From positions 14,118,587 to 14,182,586 of the forward strand of contig OX246743.1 of NCBI GenBank assembly GCA_945910005.1: 64,000 bases of DNA. The letters run 5' to 3'. The position numbers and the translations under genes were made by a program. A model generated the notes under the pieces. The model saw only the letters and a list, made by a program, of their open reading frames with translations, was not told the origin of the DNA and ran no database searches. Shown in pieces: positions 48,685 through 62,506 of the stretch. The stretch's first letter is position 1, and every line of letters starts with the position of its first letter. Source of the stretch: Isoperla grammatica (Eukaryota > Arthropoda > Insecta > Plecoptera > Perlodidae).

Positions 48685-51028
48685 GTTTATCACGTACAGT
48701 CACCGTCACAAGCGAGGAAACATGCGATGTCTTCATATGTTGCATGTAGTTGCTCTCATGTCACTGACTTAGCGCAGGGTTTATCAAGTACAGTCACCTT
48801 CACAAGCGAGGAAACATGCGTTGTCCTAATATGTTGCATGTAGTTGCTCTCATGTCACTGACTTAGCGCAGGGTTTATCAAGTACAGTCACCTTCACAAG
48901 CGAGGAAACATGCATTGTCGTCATATGTTGCATGAAGTTGCTCTCATGTCACTGACTTAGCGCAGGGTTTATCAGGTACAGTCACCTTCACATGCGAGGA
49001 AACATGCGTTGTCTTCACATGTTGCATGTAGTTTCTCTCATGTCACTGACTAAGCGCAGGGTTTATCAAGTACAGTCACCTTCACAAGCGAGGAAACATG
49101 CTTTGTCTTCATATGTTGCATGTAGTTGCTCTCATGTCACTGACTTAGCGCAGGGTTTATCAAGTACAGTCACCTTCACAAGCGAGGAAACATGCGTTGT
49201 CCTTATATGTTCAAGAAGTGGCTTTCATGTCACTGACTTAGCGCAGGGTTTATCAAATACAGTCACCTTCACAAGCGAGGAAACATGCGTTGTCCTAATA
49301 TGTTCAAGAAGTGGCTTTCATGTCACTGACTTAGCGCAGTGTTTATCAAGTACAGTCACCGTCACAAGCGTGGAAACATGCGTTGTCTTCATATGTTGCA
49401 TGTAGTTGCTCTCATGTCACTGACTTAGCGCAGGGTTTATCAAGTACAGTAACCGTCACAAGCGAGGAAACATGCGTTGTCCTAATATGTTGCATGTGCT
49501 GCTCTCATGTCACTGACTTAGCGCAGGGTTTATCAAGTACAGTCACCTTCACAAGCGAGGAAACATGCGTTGTCTTCATATGTTGCATTAAGTGGCTCTC
49601 ATGTCACTGACTTAGCGCAGGGTTTATCAAGTACAGTCACCGTCACAAGCGAGGAAACATGCGTTGTCCTTATATGTTGCATGTAGTTGCTCTCATGTCA
49701 CTGACTTAGCGCAGGGTTTATCTAGTACAGTTTCCGTCACAAGCGAGGAAACATGCGTTGTCTTCATTGGTTGCATGTAGTTGCTCTTATGTCACTGACT
49801 TAGCGCAGGGTTTATCAAGTTCAGTCACCGTCACAAGCGAGAAAACATGCGTTGTCCTCAAATGTTGCATGAACTGGCCTTCATGTCACTGACTTAGCGC
49901 AGGGTATATCACGTACAGTAACTTTCCCAAGCGAGGAAACATGTGTTGTCTTCATATGTTGCATGTAGTTGCTCTCATGTCACTGACTTAGCGCAGGGTT
50001 TATCACGTACAGTCACCGTCACAAGCGAGGAAACATGCGATGTCTTCATATGTTGCATGTAGTTGCTCTCATGCCACTGACTTAGCGCAGGGTTTATCAA
50101 GTACAGTCACCTTCACAAGCGAGGAAACATGCGTTGTCCTAATATGTTGCATGTAGTTGCTCTCATGTCACTGACTTAGCGCAGGGTTTATCAAGTACAG
50201 TCACCTTCACAAGCGAGGAAACATGCATTGTCGTCATATGTTGCATGAAGTTGCTCTCATGTCACTGACTTAGCGCAGGGTTTATCAGGTACAGTCACCT
50301 TCACATGCGAGGAAACATGCGTTGTCTTCACATGTTGCATGTAGTTGCTCTCATGTCACTGACTTAGCGCAGGGTTTATCAAGTACAGTCACCTTCACAA
50401 GCGAGGAAACATGCTTTGTCTTCATATGTTGCATGTAGTTGCTCTCATGTCACTGACTTAGCGCAGGGTTTATCAAGTACAGTCACCTTCACAAGCGAGG
50501 AAACATGCGTTGTCCTTATATGTTCAAGAAGTGGCTTTCATGTCACTGACTTAGCGCAGGGTTTATCAAATACAGTCACCTTCACAAGCGAGGAAACATG
50601 CGTTGTCCTAATATGTTCAAGAAGTGGCTTTCATGTCACTGACTTAGCGCAGGGTTTATCAAGTACAGTCACCGTCACAAGCGAGGAAACATGCGTTGTC
50701 TTCATATGTTGCATGTAGTTGCTCTCATGTCACTGACTTAGCGCAGGGTTTATCAAGTACAGTAACCGTCACAAGCGAGGAAACATGCGTTGTCCTAATA
50801 TGTTGTATGTGCTGCTCTCATGTCACTGACTTAGCGCAGGGTTTATCAAGTACAGTCACCTTCACAAGCGAGGAAACATGCGTTGTCTTCATATGTTGCA
50901 TTAAGTGGCTCTCATGTCACTGACTTAGCGCAGGGTTTATCAAGTACAGTCACCGTCACAAGCGAGGAAACATGCGTTGTCCTTATATGTTGCATGTAGT
51001 TGCTCTCATGTCACTGACTTAGCGCAGA
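48403..51028 (+). repeat. 1,313-bp duplication, second occurrence
   Basis: The copies lie at 48403-49715 and 49716-51028, with the same copy-specific marks as the first occurrence (GCGTGGAAAC near 49369; TTGTATGTGCTG near 50811). A third occurrence of the second copy lies at 59797-61109, preceded by the end of copy one (58928-59796), which was entered part-way by the 10,081-bp duplication. Confidence 0.83.
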
Positions 51029-52425
51029 GTTTATCAAGTACAGTCACCTTCACAAGCGAGGAAACATGCGTTGTCTTCATATGTTGCAAGTAGTTGCTTT
51101 CATGTCACTGACTTAGCGCATGGTTTATCAAGTACAGTCACCTTCACAAGCGAGGAAACAAGCGTTGTCTTCATATGTTGCATGTAGTTGCTCTCGTGTC
51201 ACTGACTAAGCGCAGGGTTTATCAAGTACAGTCACCTTCACAAGCGAGGAAACATGCGTTGTCTTCATATGTTGCATGTAGTTGCTCTCATGTCACTGAC
51301 TTAGCGCAGGGTTTATCAAGTACAGTCACCTTCACAAGCGAGGAAACATGCGTTGTCCTAATATGTTCAAGAAGTGGCTTTCATGTCACTGACTTAGCGC
51401 AGGGTTTATCAAGTACAGTCACCTTCACAAGCGAGGAAACATGCGTTGTCCTAATATGTTCAACAAGTGGCTTTCATGTCACTGACTTAGCGCAGGGTTT
51501 ATCAAGTACAGTCACCTTCACAAATGAGGAAACATGCGTTGTCTTCATATGTTGCATGAAGTTGCACTCATGTCACTGACTTAGCGCAGGGTTTATTACG
51601 TACAGTCACCGTCACAAGCGAAGAAACATGCATTGTCTTTATATGTTGCATTTATTTGCTCTCATGTCACTGACTTAGCGCAGGGTTTATCAAGTACAGT
51701 CACCGTCACAAGCGAGGAAACATGCGTTGTCTTCATATGTTGCATGTAGTTGCTCTCATGTCACTGACTTAGCGCAGGGTTTATCAAGTACAGTCACCTT
51801 CACAAGCGAGGAAACATGCGTTGTCCTCATATGTTTCATGTAGTTGCGGTCATGTCACCGACTTAGCGCAGGGTTTATCACGTACAGTCACCTTCACAAG
51901 CGAGGAAACATTCGTTCTCTTCATATGTTGCATGTAGTGGCTCTCATGTCACTGACTTAGCGCAGGGTTTATCAAGTACAGTCACCTTCACATGCGAGGA
52001 AACATGCGTTGTCTTCATATGTTGCATGTAGTTGCTCTCATGTCACTGACTTAGCGCAGGGTTTATCAAGTACAGTCACCTTCACAAGCGAGGAAACATG
52101 CGTTGTCTTCATATGTTGCATGTAGTTGCTCTTATGTCACTGACTTAGCGCGGGGTTTATCAAGTACAGTCACCTTCACAAGCGAGGAAACATGCGTTGT
52201 CCTAATATGTTCAAGAAGTGGCTTTCATGTCACTGACTTAGCGCAGGGTTTATCAAGTACAGTCACCTTCACAAGCGAGGAAACATGCGTTGTCCTAATA
52301 TGTTCAAGAAGTGGCTTTCATGTCACTGACTTAGCGCAGGGTTTATCAAGTACAGTCACCGTCACAAGCGAGGAAACATGCGTTGTCCTTATATGTTGCA
52401 TGTAGTTGCTCTCATGTCACTGACT

Positions 52426-55400
52426 AAGCGCAGGGTTTATCAAGTACAGTCACCTTCACAAGCGAGAAAACATGCGTTGTCTTCATATGTTGCATGTAGT
52501 TGCTCTTTTGTCACTGACTTAGCGCGGGGTTTATCAAGTACAGTCACCTTCACAAGCGAGGAAACATGCGTTGTCCAAATATGTTCAAGAAGTGGCTTTC
52601 ATGTCACTGACTTAGCGCAGGGTTTATCAAGTACAGTCACCTTCACAAGCGAGTAAACATGCGTTGTCTTCATTTGTTGCATGTAGTTGCACTCATGTCA
52701 CTGACTTAGCGCAGGGTTTATCAAGTACAGTCACCGTCACAAGCGAGGAAACACGCGTTGTCTTCATATGTTGCATGTAGTTGCTCTCATGTCAGTGACT
52801 TAGCGCAGGGTTTATCAAGTACAGTCACCTACACAAGCGAGGAAACATGCGTTGTCCTCATATGTTGCATGTAGTTGCTCTCATGTCACTGACTTAGCGC
52901 AGGGTTTATCAAGTACAGTCACCGTCACAAGCGAGGAAACATGCGTTGTCTTCATATGTTGCATGTAGTTGCTCTCATGTCACTGACTTAGCGCAGGGTT
53001 TATCAAGTACAGTCACCTTCACAAGCGAAGAAACATGCGTTGTCCACATATGTTGCATGTAGTTGCGGTCATGTCACTGACTTAGCGCAGGGTTTATCAC
53101 GTACAGTCACCTTCACAAGCGAGGAAACATGCGTTGTCTTCATATGTTGCATGAAGTGGCTTTCATATCACTGTTTTAGCGCAGGGTTTTTCAAGTACAG
53201 TCACCGTCAAAAGCGAGGAAACATTAGTTCTCTTCATATGTTGCATGTAGTTGCTCTCATGTCACTAACTTAGCGCAGGGTTTATCACGTACAGTCACTT
53301 TCACAAGCGAGAAAACATGCGTTTTCTTCATATGCTGCATGTAGTTGCTCTCATGTCACTGACTTAGCGCAGGGTTTATCTAGTACAGTTTCCGTCACAA
53401 GCGAGAAAACATGCGTTGTCTTCATTGGTTGCATGTAGTTGCTCGTATGTCACTGACTTAGCGCAGGGTTTATCAAGTTCAGTCACCGTCACAAGCGAGA
53501 AAACATGCGTTGTCCTTAAATGTTGCATGAACTGGCCTTCATGTCACTGACTTAGCGCAGGGTATATCACGTACAGTAACTTTCCCAAGCGAGGAAACAT
53601 GTGTTGTCTTCATATGTTGCATGTAGTTGCTCTCATGTCACTGACTTAGCGCAGGGTTTATCACGTACAGTCACCGTCACAAGCGAGGAAACATGCGATG
53701 TCTTCATATGTTGCATGTAGTTGCTCTCATGTCACTGACTTAGCGCAGGGTTTATCAAGTACAGTCACCTTCACAAGCGAGGAAACATGCGTTGTCCTAA
53801 TATGTTGCATGTAGTTGCTCTCATGTCACTGACTTAGCGCAGGGTTTATCAAGTACATTCACCTTCACATGCGAGGAAACATGCGTTGTCTTCACATGTT
53901 GCATGTAGTTGCTCTCATGTCACTGACTTAGCGCAGGGTTTATCAAGTACAGTCACATTCACATGCGAGGAAACATGCGTTGTCCTCATATGTTTCATGT
54001 AGTTGCGGTCATGTCACCGACTTAGCGCAGGGTTTATCACGTACAGTCACCTTCACAAGCGAGGAAACATGCGTTGTCTTCATATGTTGCATGTAGTTGC
54101 TCTCATGTCACTGACTTAGCGCAGGGTTTATCAAGTACAGTCACATTCACAAGCGAGGAAACATGCGTTGTCCTCATATGTTTCATGTAGTTGCGGTCAT
54201 GTCACAGACTTAGCGCAGGGTTTATCACGTACAGTCACCTTCACAAGCGAGGAAACATGCGTTGTCTTCATATGTTGCATGAAGTGGCTTTCATAACACT
54301 GACTTAGCGCAGGGTTTATCAAGTACAGTCACCGTCACAAGCGAGGAAACATTCGTTCTCTTCATATGTTGCATGTAGTGGCTCTCATGTCACTGACTTA
54401 GCGCAGGGTTTATCACGTACAGTCACTTTCACAAGCGAGGAAACATGCGTTGTCTTCATATGTTGCATGTAGTTGCTCTCATATCACTGACTTAGCGCAG
54501 GATTTATCACGTACAGTCACCGTCACAAGCGAGGAAACATGCGATGTCTTCATATGTTGCATGTAGTTGCTCTCATGTCACTGACTTAGCGCAGGGTTTA
54601 TCAAGTACAGTCACCTTCACATGCGAGGAAACATGCGTTGTCTTCATATGTTGCATGTAGTTGCTCTCATGTCACTGACTAAGCGCAGGGTTTATCAAGT
54701 ACAGTCACCTTCACAAGCGAGGAAACATGCGTTGTATTCAAATGTTGCATGTAGTTGCTCTTATGTTACTGACTTAGCGCAGGGTTTATCAAGTACAGTC
54801 ACCTTCACAAGCGAGGAAACATGCGTTGTCCTAATATGTTCAAGAAGTGGCTTTCATGTCACTGACTTAGCGCAGGGTTTATCAAGTACAGTCACCTTCA
54901 CAAGCGAGAAAACATGCGTTGTCCTAATATGTTCAAGAAGTGGCTTTCATGTCACTGACTTAGCGCAGGGTTTATCAAGTACAGTTTCCTTCACAAGCGA
55001 GAAAACATGCGTTGTCTTCATATGTTGCATGTAGTTGCACTCATGTCACTGACTTAGCGCAGGGTTTATTACGTACAGTCACCGTCACAAGCGAAGAAAC
55101 ATGCATTGTCTTTTTATGTTGCATGTAGTTGCTCTCATGTCACTGACTTAGCGCAGGGTTTATCAAGTACAGTCACCGTCACAAGCGAGGAAACATGCGT
55201 TGTCTTCATATGTTGCATGTAGTTGCTCTCATGTCACTGACTTAGCGCAGGGTTTATCAAGTACAGTCACCTTCACAAGCGAGGAAACATGCGTTGTCCT
55301 CATATGTTTCATGTAGTTGCACTCATGTCACTGACTTAGCGCAGGGTTTATTACGTACAGTCACCGTCACAAGCGAAGAAACATGCATTGTCTTTTTATG

Positions 55401-58400
55401 TTGCATGTAGTTGCTCTCATGTCACTGACTTAGCGCAGGGTTTATCAAGTACAGTCACCGTCACAAGCGAGGAAACATGCGTTGTCTTCATATGTTGCAT
55501 GTAGTTGCTCTCATGTCACTGACTTAGCGCACGGTTTATCAAGTACAGTCACCTTCACAAGCGAGGAAACATGCGTTGTCTTCATATGTTGCATGTAGTT
55601 GCTCTCATGTCACTGACTTAGCGCAGGGTTTATCAAGTACAGTCACCTTCACAAGCGAAGAAACATGCGTTGTCCTCATATGTTGCATGTAGTTGCGGTC
55701 ATGTCACTGACTTAGCGCAGGGTTTATCACGTACAGTCACCTTCACAAGCGAGGAAACATGCGTTGTCTTCATATGATGCATGAAGTGGCTTTCATATCA
55801 CTGACTTAGCGCAGGGTTTTTCAAGTACAGTCACCGTCACAAGCGAGGAAACATTAGTTCTCTTCATATGTTGCATGTAGTTGCTCTCATGTCACTAACT
55901 TAGCGCAGGGTTTATCACGTACAGTCACTTTCACAAGCGAGAAAACATGCGTTTTCTTCATATGCTGCATGTAGTTGCTCTCATGTCACTGACTTAGCGC
56001 AGGGTTTATCTAGTACAGTTTCCGTCACAAGCGAGGAAACATGCGTTGTCTTCATTGGTTGCATGTAGTTGCTCTTATGTCACTGACTTAGCGCAGGGTT
56101 TATCAAGTTCAGTCACCGTCACAAGCGAGAAAACATGCGTTGTCCTCAAATGTTGCATGAACTGGCCTTCATGTCACTGACTTAGCGCAGGGTATATCAC
56201 GTACAGTAACTTTCCCAAGCGAGGAAACATGTGTTGTCTTCATATGTTGCATGTAGTTGCTCTCATGTCACTGACTTAGCGCAGGGTTTATCACGTACAG
56301 TCACCGTCACAAGCGAGGAAACATGCGATGTCTTCATATGTTGCATGTAGTTGCTCTCATGTCACTGACTTAGCGCAGGGTTTATCAAGTACAGTCACCT
56401 TCACAAGCGAGGAAACATGCGTTGTCCTAATATGTTGCATGTAGTTGCTCTCATGTCACTGACTTAGCGCAGGGTTTATCAAGTACAGTCACCTTCACAA
56501 GCGAGGAAACATGCATTGTCGTCATATGTTGCATGAAGTTGCTCTCATGTCACTGACTTAGCGCAGGGTTTATCAAGTACAGTCACCTTCACATGCGAGG
56601 AAACATGCGTAGTCTTCACATGTTGCATGTAGTTGCTCTCATGTCACTGACTTAGCGCAGGGTTTATCAAGTACAGTCACCTTCACAAGCGAGGAAACAT
56701 GCTTTGTCTTCATATGTTGCATGTAGTTGCTCTCATGTCACTGACTTAGCGCAGGGTTTATCAAGTACAGTCACCTTCACAAGCGAGGAAACATGCGTTG
56801 TCCTTATATGTTCAAGAAGTGGCTTTCATGTCACTGACTTAGCGCAGGGTTTATCAAATACAGTCACCTTCACAAGCGAGGAAACATGCGTTGTCCTTAT
56901 ATGTTCAAGAAGTGGCTTTCATGTCACTGACTTAGCGCAGGGTTTATCAAGTACAGTCACCGTCACAAGCGAGGAAATATGCGTTGTCTTCATATGTTGC
57001 ATGTAGTTGCTCTCATGTCACTGACTAAGCGCAGGGTTTATCAAGTACAGTCACCGTCACAAGCGAGGAAACATGCGTTGTCCTAATATGTTGCATGTGC
57101 TGCTCTCATGTCACTGACTTAGCGCAGAGTTTATCAAGTACAGTCACCTTCACAAGCGAGGAAACATGCGTTGTCCTCATATGTTTCATGTAGTTGCGGT
57201 CATGTCACCGACTTAGCGCAGGGTTTATCACGTACAGTCACCTTCACAAGCGAGGAAACATGCGTTGTCTTCATATGTTGCACGAAGTGGCTTTCATAAC
57301 ACTGACTTAGTTCAGGGTTTATCAAGTACAGTCACCGTCACAAGCGAGGAAACATTCGTTCTGTTCATATGTTGCATGTAGTGGCTCTCATGTCACTGAC
57401 TTAGCGCAAGGTTTATCACGTACAGTCACTTTCACAAGCGAGGAAACATGTGGCTATCACGTACAGTCACTTTCACAAGCGAGGAAACATGCGTTGTCTT
57501 CATATATTGCATGTAGTTGCTCTCATGTCACTGACTTAGCGCAGGATTTATCACGTACAGTCACCGTCACAAGCGAGGAAACATGCGATGTCTTCATATG
57601 TTGCATGAAGTTGCTCTCATGTCACTGACTTAGCGCAGGGTTTATCAAGTACAGTCACCTTCACAAGTGAGAAAACATGCGTTGTCCTAATATGTTCAAG
57701 AAGTGGCTTTCATGTCACTGACTTAGCGCAGGGTTTATCAAGTACAGTCACCTTCACAAGCGAGGAAACATGCGTTGTCTTCATATGTTGCATGTAGTTG
57801 CTCTCATGTCACTGACTTAGCGCAGGGTTTATCAAGTACAGTCACCTTCACAAGCGAGGAAACATGCGTTGTCCTCATATGTTTCATGTAGTTGCGGTCA
57901 TGTCACTGACTTAGCGCAGGGTTTATCACGTACAGTCACCTTCACAACTGAGGAAACATGCGTTGTCTTCATATGTTGCATGAAGTGGCTTTCATATCAC
58001 TGACTTAGCGCAGGGTTTATCAAGTACAGTCACCGTCACAAGCGAGGAAACATTCGTTCTCTTCATATGTTGCATGTAGTTGCTCTCATGTCACTGACTT
58101 AGCGCAGGGTTTATCACGTACAGTCACTTTCACAAGCGAGGAAACATGCGTTGTCTTCATATGTTGCATGTAGTTGCTCTCATGTCACTTACGTAGCGCA
58201 GGGTTTATCAATTACAGTCACCTTCACAAGCGAGGAAACATGCGTTGTCCTAATATGTTCAAGAAGTGGCTTTCATGTCACTGACTTAGCGCAGGGTTTA
58301 TCAAGTACAGTTACCGTCACAAGCGAGGAAACATTCGTTCTCTTCATATGTTGCATGTAGTTGCTCTCATGTCACTGACTTAGCGCAGGGATTATCAAGT

Positions 58401-58927
58401 ACAGTCACCTTCACAAGCGAGGAAACATGCGTTGTCTACATATGTTGCATGTAGTTGCTCTCATGTCACTGACTTAGCGCAGGGTTTATCAAGTACAGTC
58501 ACATTTACAAGCGAGGAAACATGCGTTGTCTTCATTGGTTGCATGTAGTTGCTCTCATGTCACTGACTTAGCGCAGGGTTAATCAAGTACAGTTACCTTC
58601 ACAAGCGAGGAAACATGCGTTGTCTTCATATGTTGCATGTAGTTGTCCTCATGTCACTGACTAAGCGCAGGGTTTATCACGTAAAGTCACCTTCACAAGC
58701 GAGGAAACATGCGTTGTCCTCATATGTTGCATGTAGTTGCTCTCATGTCACTGACTTAGCGCAGGGTGTATCACGTACAGTCACCATCACAAGCGAGGAA
58801 ACATGCGTTGTCTTCATATGTTGCATGAAGTGGCTCTCATGTCACTGACTTAGCGCAGGGTTTATCAAGTACAGTCACCGTCACAAGCGAGGAAACATGC
58901 GTTGTCTTCATATGTTGCATGTAGTCG
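52426..58927 (+). repeat. 6.5-kb copy of 25.32-31.82 kb (offset 27,107)
   Basis: A constant offset of 27,107 bp holds across the divergent cassettes, the 137-codon frame (54621 against 27514), the 41-bp monomer (57438 against 30331) and TCACTTACGTAGCGC (58187 region). The source spans C'' and the following mosaic blocks, so this copy arose after those were already joined. Private marks include GAGAAAACATGCG near 52464, GCTCGTATG at 53441 and GACTTAGTTCAGGG near 57305. The block ends at the GTAGTCGCTC monomer, which passes into block X. Confidence 0.85.
57438..57478 (+). repeat. 41-bp truncated monomer, copy of 30331
   Basis: It lies exactly 27,107 bp after 30331 and has the same unusual left neighbour (GCGCAAGG), so the rearranged junction was copied as part of the 6.5-kb block. 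Confidence 0.85.
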
Positions 58928-61900
58928 CTCTCATGTCACTGACTTAGCGCAGGGTTTATCAAGTACAGTCACCTTCACAAGCGAGGAAACATGCATTGTC
59001 GTCATATGTTGCATGAAGTTGCTCTCATGTCACTGACTTAGCGCAGGGTTTATCAGGTACAGTCACCTTCACATGCGAGGAAACATGCGTTGTCTTCACA
59101 TGTTGCATGTAGTTTCTCTCATGTCACTGACTAAGCGCAGGGTTTATCAAGTACAGTCACCTTCACAAGCGAGGAAACATGCTTTGTCTTCATATGTTGC
59201 ATGTAGTTGCTCTCATGTCACTGACTTAGCGCAGGGTTTATCAAGTACAGTCACCTTCACAAGCGAGGAAACATGCGTTGTCCTTATATGTTCAAGAAGT
59301 GGCTTTCATGTCACTGACTTAGCGCAGGGTTTATCAAATACAGTCACCTTCACAAGCGAGGAAACATGCGTTGTCCTAATATGTTCAAGAAGTGGCTTTC
59401 ATGTCACTGACTTAGCGCAGTGTTTATCAAGTACAGTCACCGTCACAAGCGTGGAAACATGCGTTGTCTTCATATGTTGCATGTAGTTGCTCTCATGTCA
59501 CTGACTTAGCGCAGGGTTTATCAAGTACAGTAACCGTCACAAGCGAGGAAACATGCGTTGTCCTAATATGTTGCATGTGCTGCTCTCATGTCACTGACTT
59601 AGCGCAGGGTTTATCAAGTACAGTCACCTTCACAAGCGAGGAAACATGCGTTGTCTTCATATGTTGCATTAAGTGGCTCTCATGTCACTGACTTAGCGCA
59701 GGGTTTATCAAGTACAGTCACCGTCACAAGCGAGGAAACATGCGTTGTCCTTATATGTTGCATGTAGTTGCTCTCATGTCACTGACTTAGCGCAGGGTTT
59801 ATCTAGTACAGTTTCCGTCACAAGCGAGGAAACATGCGTTGTCTTCATTGGTTGCATGTAGTTGCTCTTATGTCACTGACTTAGCGCAGGGTTTATCAAG
59901 TTCAGTCACCGTCACAAGCGAGAAAACATGCGTTGTCCTCAAATGTTGCATGAACTGGCCTTCATGTCACTGACTTAGCGCAGGGTATATCACGTACAGT
60001 AACTTTCCCAAGCGAGGAAACATGTGTTGTCTTCATATGTTGCATGTAGTTGCTCTCATGTCACTGACTTAGCGCAGGGTTTATCACGTACAGTCACCGT
60101 CACAAGCGAGGAAACATGCGATGTCTTCATATGTTGCATGTAGTTGCTCTCATGCCACTGACTTAGCGCAGGGTTTATCAAGTACAGTCACCTTCACAAG
60201 CGAGGAAACATGCGTTGTCCTAATATGTTGCATGTAGTTGCTCTCATGTCACTGACTTAGCGCAGGGTTTATCAAGTACAGTCACCTTCACAAGCGAGGA
60301 AACATGCATTGTCGTCATATGTTGCATGAAGTTGCTCTCATGTCACTGACTTAGCGCAGGGTTTATCAGGTACAGTCACCTTCACATGCGAGGAAACATG
60401 CGTTGTCTTCACATGTTGCATGTAGTTGCTCTCATGTCACTGACTTAGCGCAGGGTTTATCAAGTACAGTCACCTTCACAAGCGAGGAAACATGCTTTGT
60501 CTTCATATGTTGCATGTAGTTGCTCTCATGTCACTGACTTAGCGCAGGGTTTATCAAGTACAGTCACCTTCACAAGCGAGGAAACATGCGTTGTCCTTAT
60601 ATGTTCAAGAAGTGGCTTTCATGTCACTGACTTAGCGCAGGGTTTATCAAATACAGTCACCTTCACAAGCGAGGAAACATGCGTTGTCCTAATATGTTCA
60701 AGAAGTGGCTTTCATGTCACTGACTTAGCGCAGGGTTTATCAAGTACAGTCACCGTCACAAGCGAGGAAACATGCGTTGTCTTCATATGTTGCATGTAGT
60801 TGCTCTCATGTCACTGACTTAGCGCAGGGTTTATCAAGTACAGTAACCGTCACAAGCGAGGAAACATGCGTTGTCCTAATATGTTGTATGTGCTGCTCTC
60901 ATGTCACTGACTTAGCGCAGGGTTTATCAAGTACAGTCACCTTCACAAGCGAGGAAACATGCGTTGTCTTCATATGTTGCATTAAGTGGCTCTCATGTCA
61001 CTGACTTAGCGCAGGGTTTATCAAGTACAGTCACCGTCACAAGCGAGGAAACATGCGTTGTCCTTATATGTTGCATGTAGTTGCTCTCATGTCACTGACT
61101 TAGCGCAGAGTTTATCAAGTACAGTCACCTTCACAAGCGAGGAAACATGCGTTGTCTTCATATGTTGCAAGTAGTTGCTTTCATGTCACTGACTTAGCGC
61201 ATGGTTTATCAAGTACAGTCACCTTCACAAGCGAGGAAACAAGCGTTGTCTTCATATGTTGCATGTAGTTGCTCTCGTGTCACTGACTAAGCGCAGGGTT
61301 TATCAAGTACAGTCACCTTCACAAGCGAGGAAACATGCGTTGTCTTCATATGTTGCATGTAGTTGCTCTCATGTCACTGACTTAGCGCAGGGTTTATCAA
61401 GTACAGTCACCTTCACAAGCGAGGAAACATGCGTTGTCCTAATATGTTCAAGAAGTGGCTTTCATGTCACTGACTTAGCGCAGGGTTTATCAAGTACAGT
61501 CACCTTCACAAGCGAGGAAACATGCGTTGTCCTAATATGTTCAACAAGTGGCTTTCATGTCACTGACTTAGCGCAGGGTTTATCAAGTACAGTCACCTTC
61601 ACAAATGAGGAAACATGCGTTGTCTTCATATGTTGCATGAAGTTGCACTCATGTCACTGACTTAGCGCAGGGTTTATTACGTACAGTCACCGTCACAAGC
61701 GAAGAAACATGCATTGTCTTTATATGTTGCATTTATTTGCTCTCATGTCACTGACTTAGCGCAGGGTTTATCAAGTACAGTCACCGTCACAAGCGAGGAA
61801 ACATGCGTTGTCTTCATATGTTGCATGTAGTTGCTCTCATGTCACTGACTTAGCGCAGGGTTTATCAAGTACAGTCACCTTCACAAGCGAGGAAACATGC

Positions 61901-62506
61901 GTTGTCCTCATATGTTTCATGTAGTTGCGGTCATGTCACCGACTTAGCGCAGGGTTTATCACGTACAGTCACCTTCACAAGCGAGGAAACATTCGTTCTC
62001 TTCATATGTTGCATGTAGTGGCTCTCATGTCACTGACTTAGCGCAGGGTTTATCAAGTACAGTCACCTTCACATGCGAGGAAACATGCGTTGTCTTCATA
62101 TGTTGCATGTAGTTGCTCTCATGTCACTGACTTAGCGCAGGGTTTATCAAGTACAGTCACCTTCACAAGCGAGGAAACATGCGTTGTCTTCATATGTTGC
62201 ATGTAGTTGCTCTTATGTCACTGACTTAGCGCGGGGTTTATCAAGTACAGTCACCTTCACAAGCGAGGAAACATGCGTTGTCCTAATATGTTCAAGAAGT
62301 GGCTTTCATGTCACTGACTTAGCGCAGGGTTTATCAAGTACAGTCACCTTCACAAGCGAGGAAACATGCGTTGTCCTAATATGTTCAAGAAGTGGCTTTC
62401 ATGTCACTGACTTAGCGCAGGGTTTATCAAGTACAGTCACCGTCACAAGCGAGGAAACATGCGTTGTCCTTATATGTTGCATGTAGTTGCTCTCATGTCA
62501 CTGACT
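58928..62506 (+). repeat. Block X, third copy (partial; start of 10,081-bp repeat)
   Basis: This matches 48847-52425 at a constant offset of 10,081. It enters block X part-way, inside the first 1,313-bp copy. The crossover lies between 58928 and about 58974, where both parents have the same sequence. The 96-bp monomer and the 376-bp duplication are therefore missing from this copy. I saw no differences from the second copy where I compared them, including the CACAAATGAGG mark. Confidence 0.85.

Larger units (their letters stand above)
47542..52425 (+). repeat. Block X, second copy
   Basis: This matches 38720-43603 at offset 8,822, including the 96-bp monomer (47770-47865), the 376-bp duplication (47933-48684) and the 1,313-bp duplication (48403-51028). 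Private changes are ACATTCGCTGTCC near 48534 and CACAAATGAGG near 51520. The second is shared with the third copy at about 61601 but not with the first. Copies two and three are therefore more closely related to each other. Confidence 0.85.
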
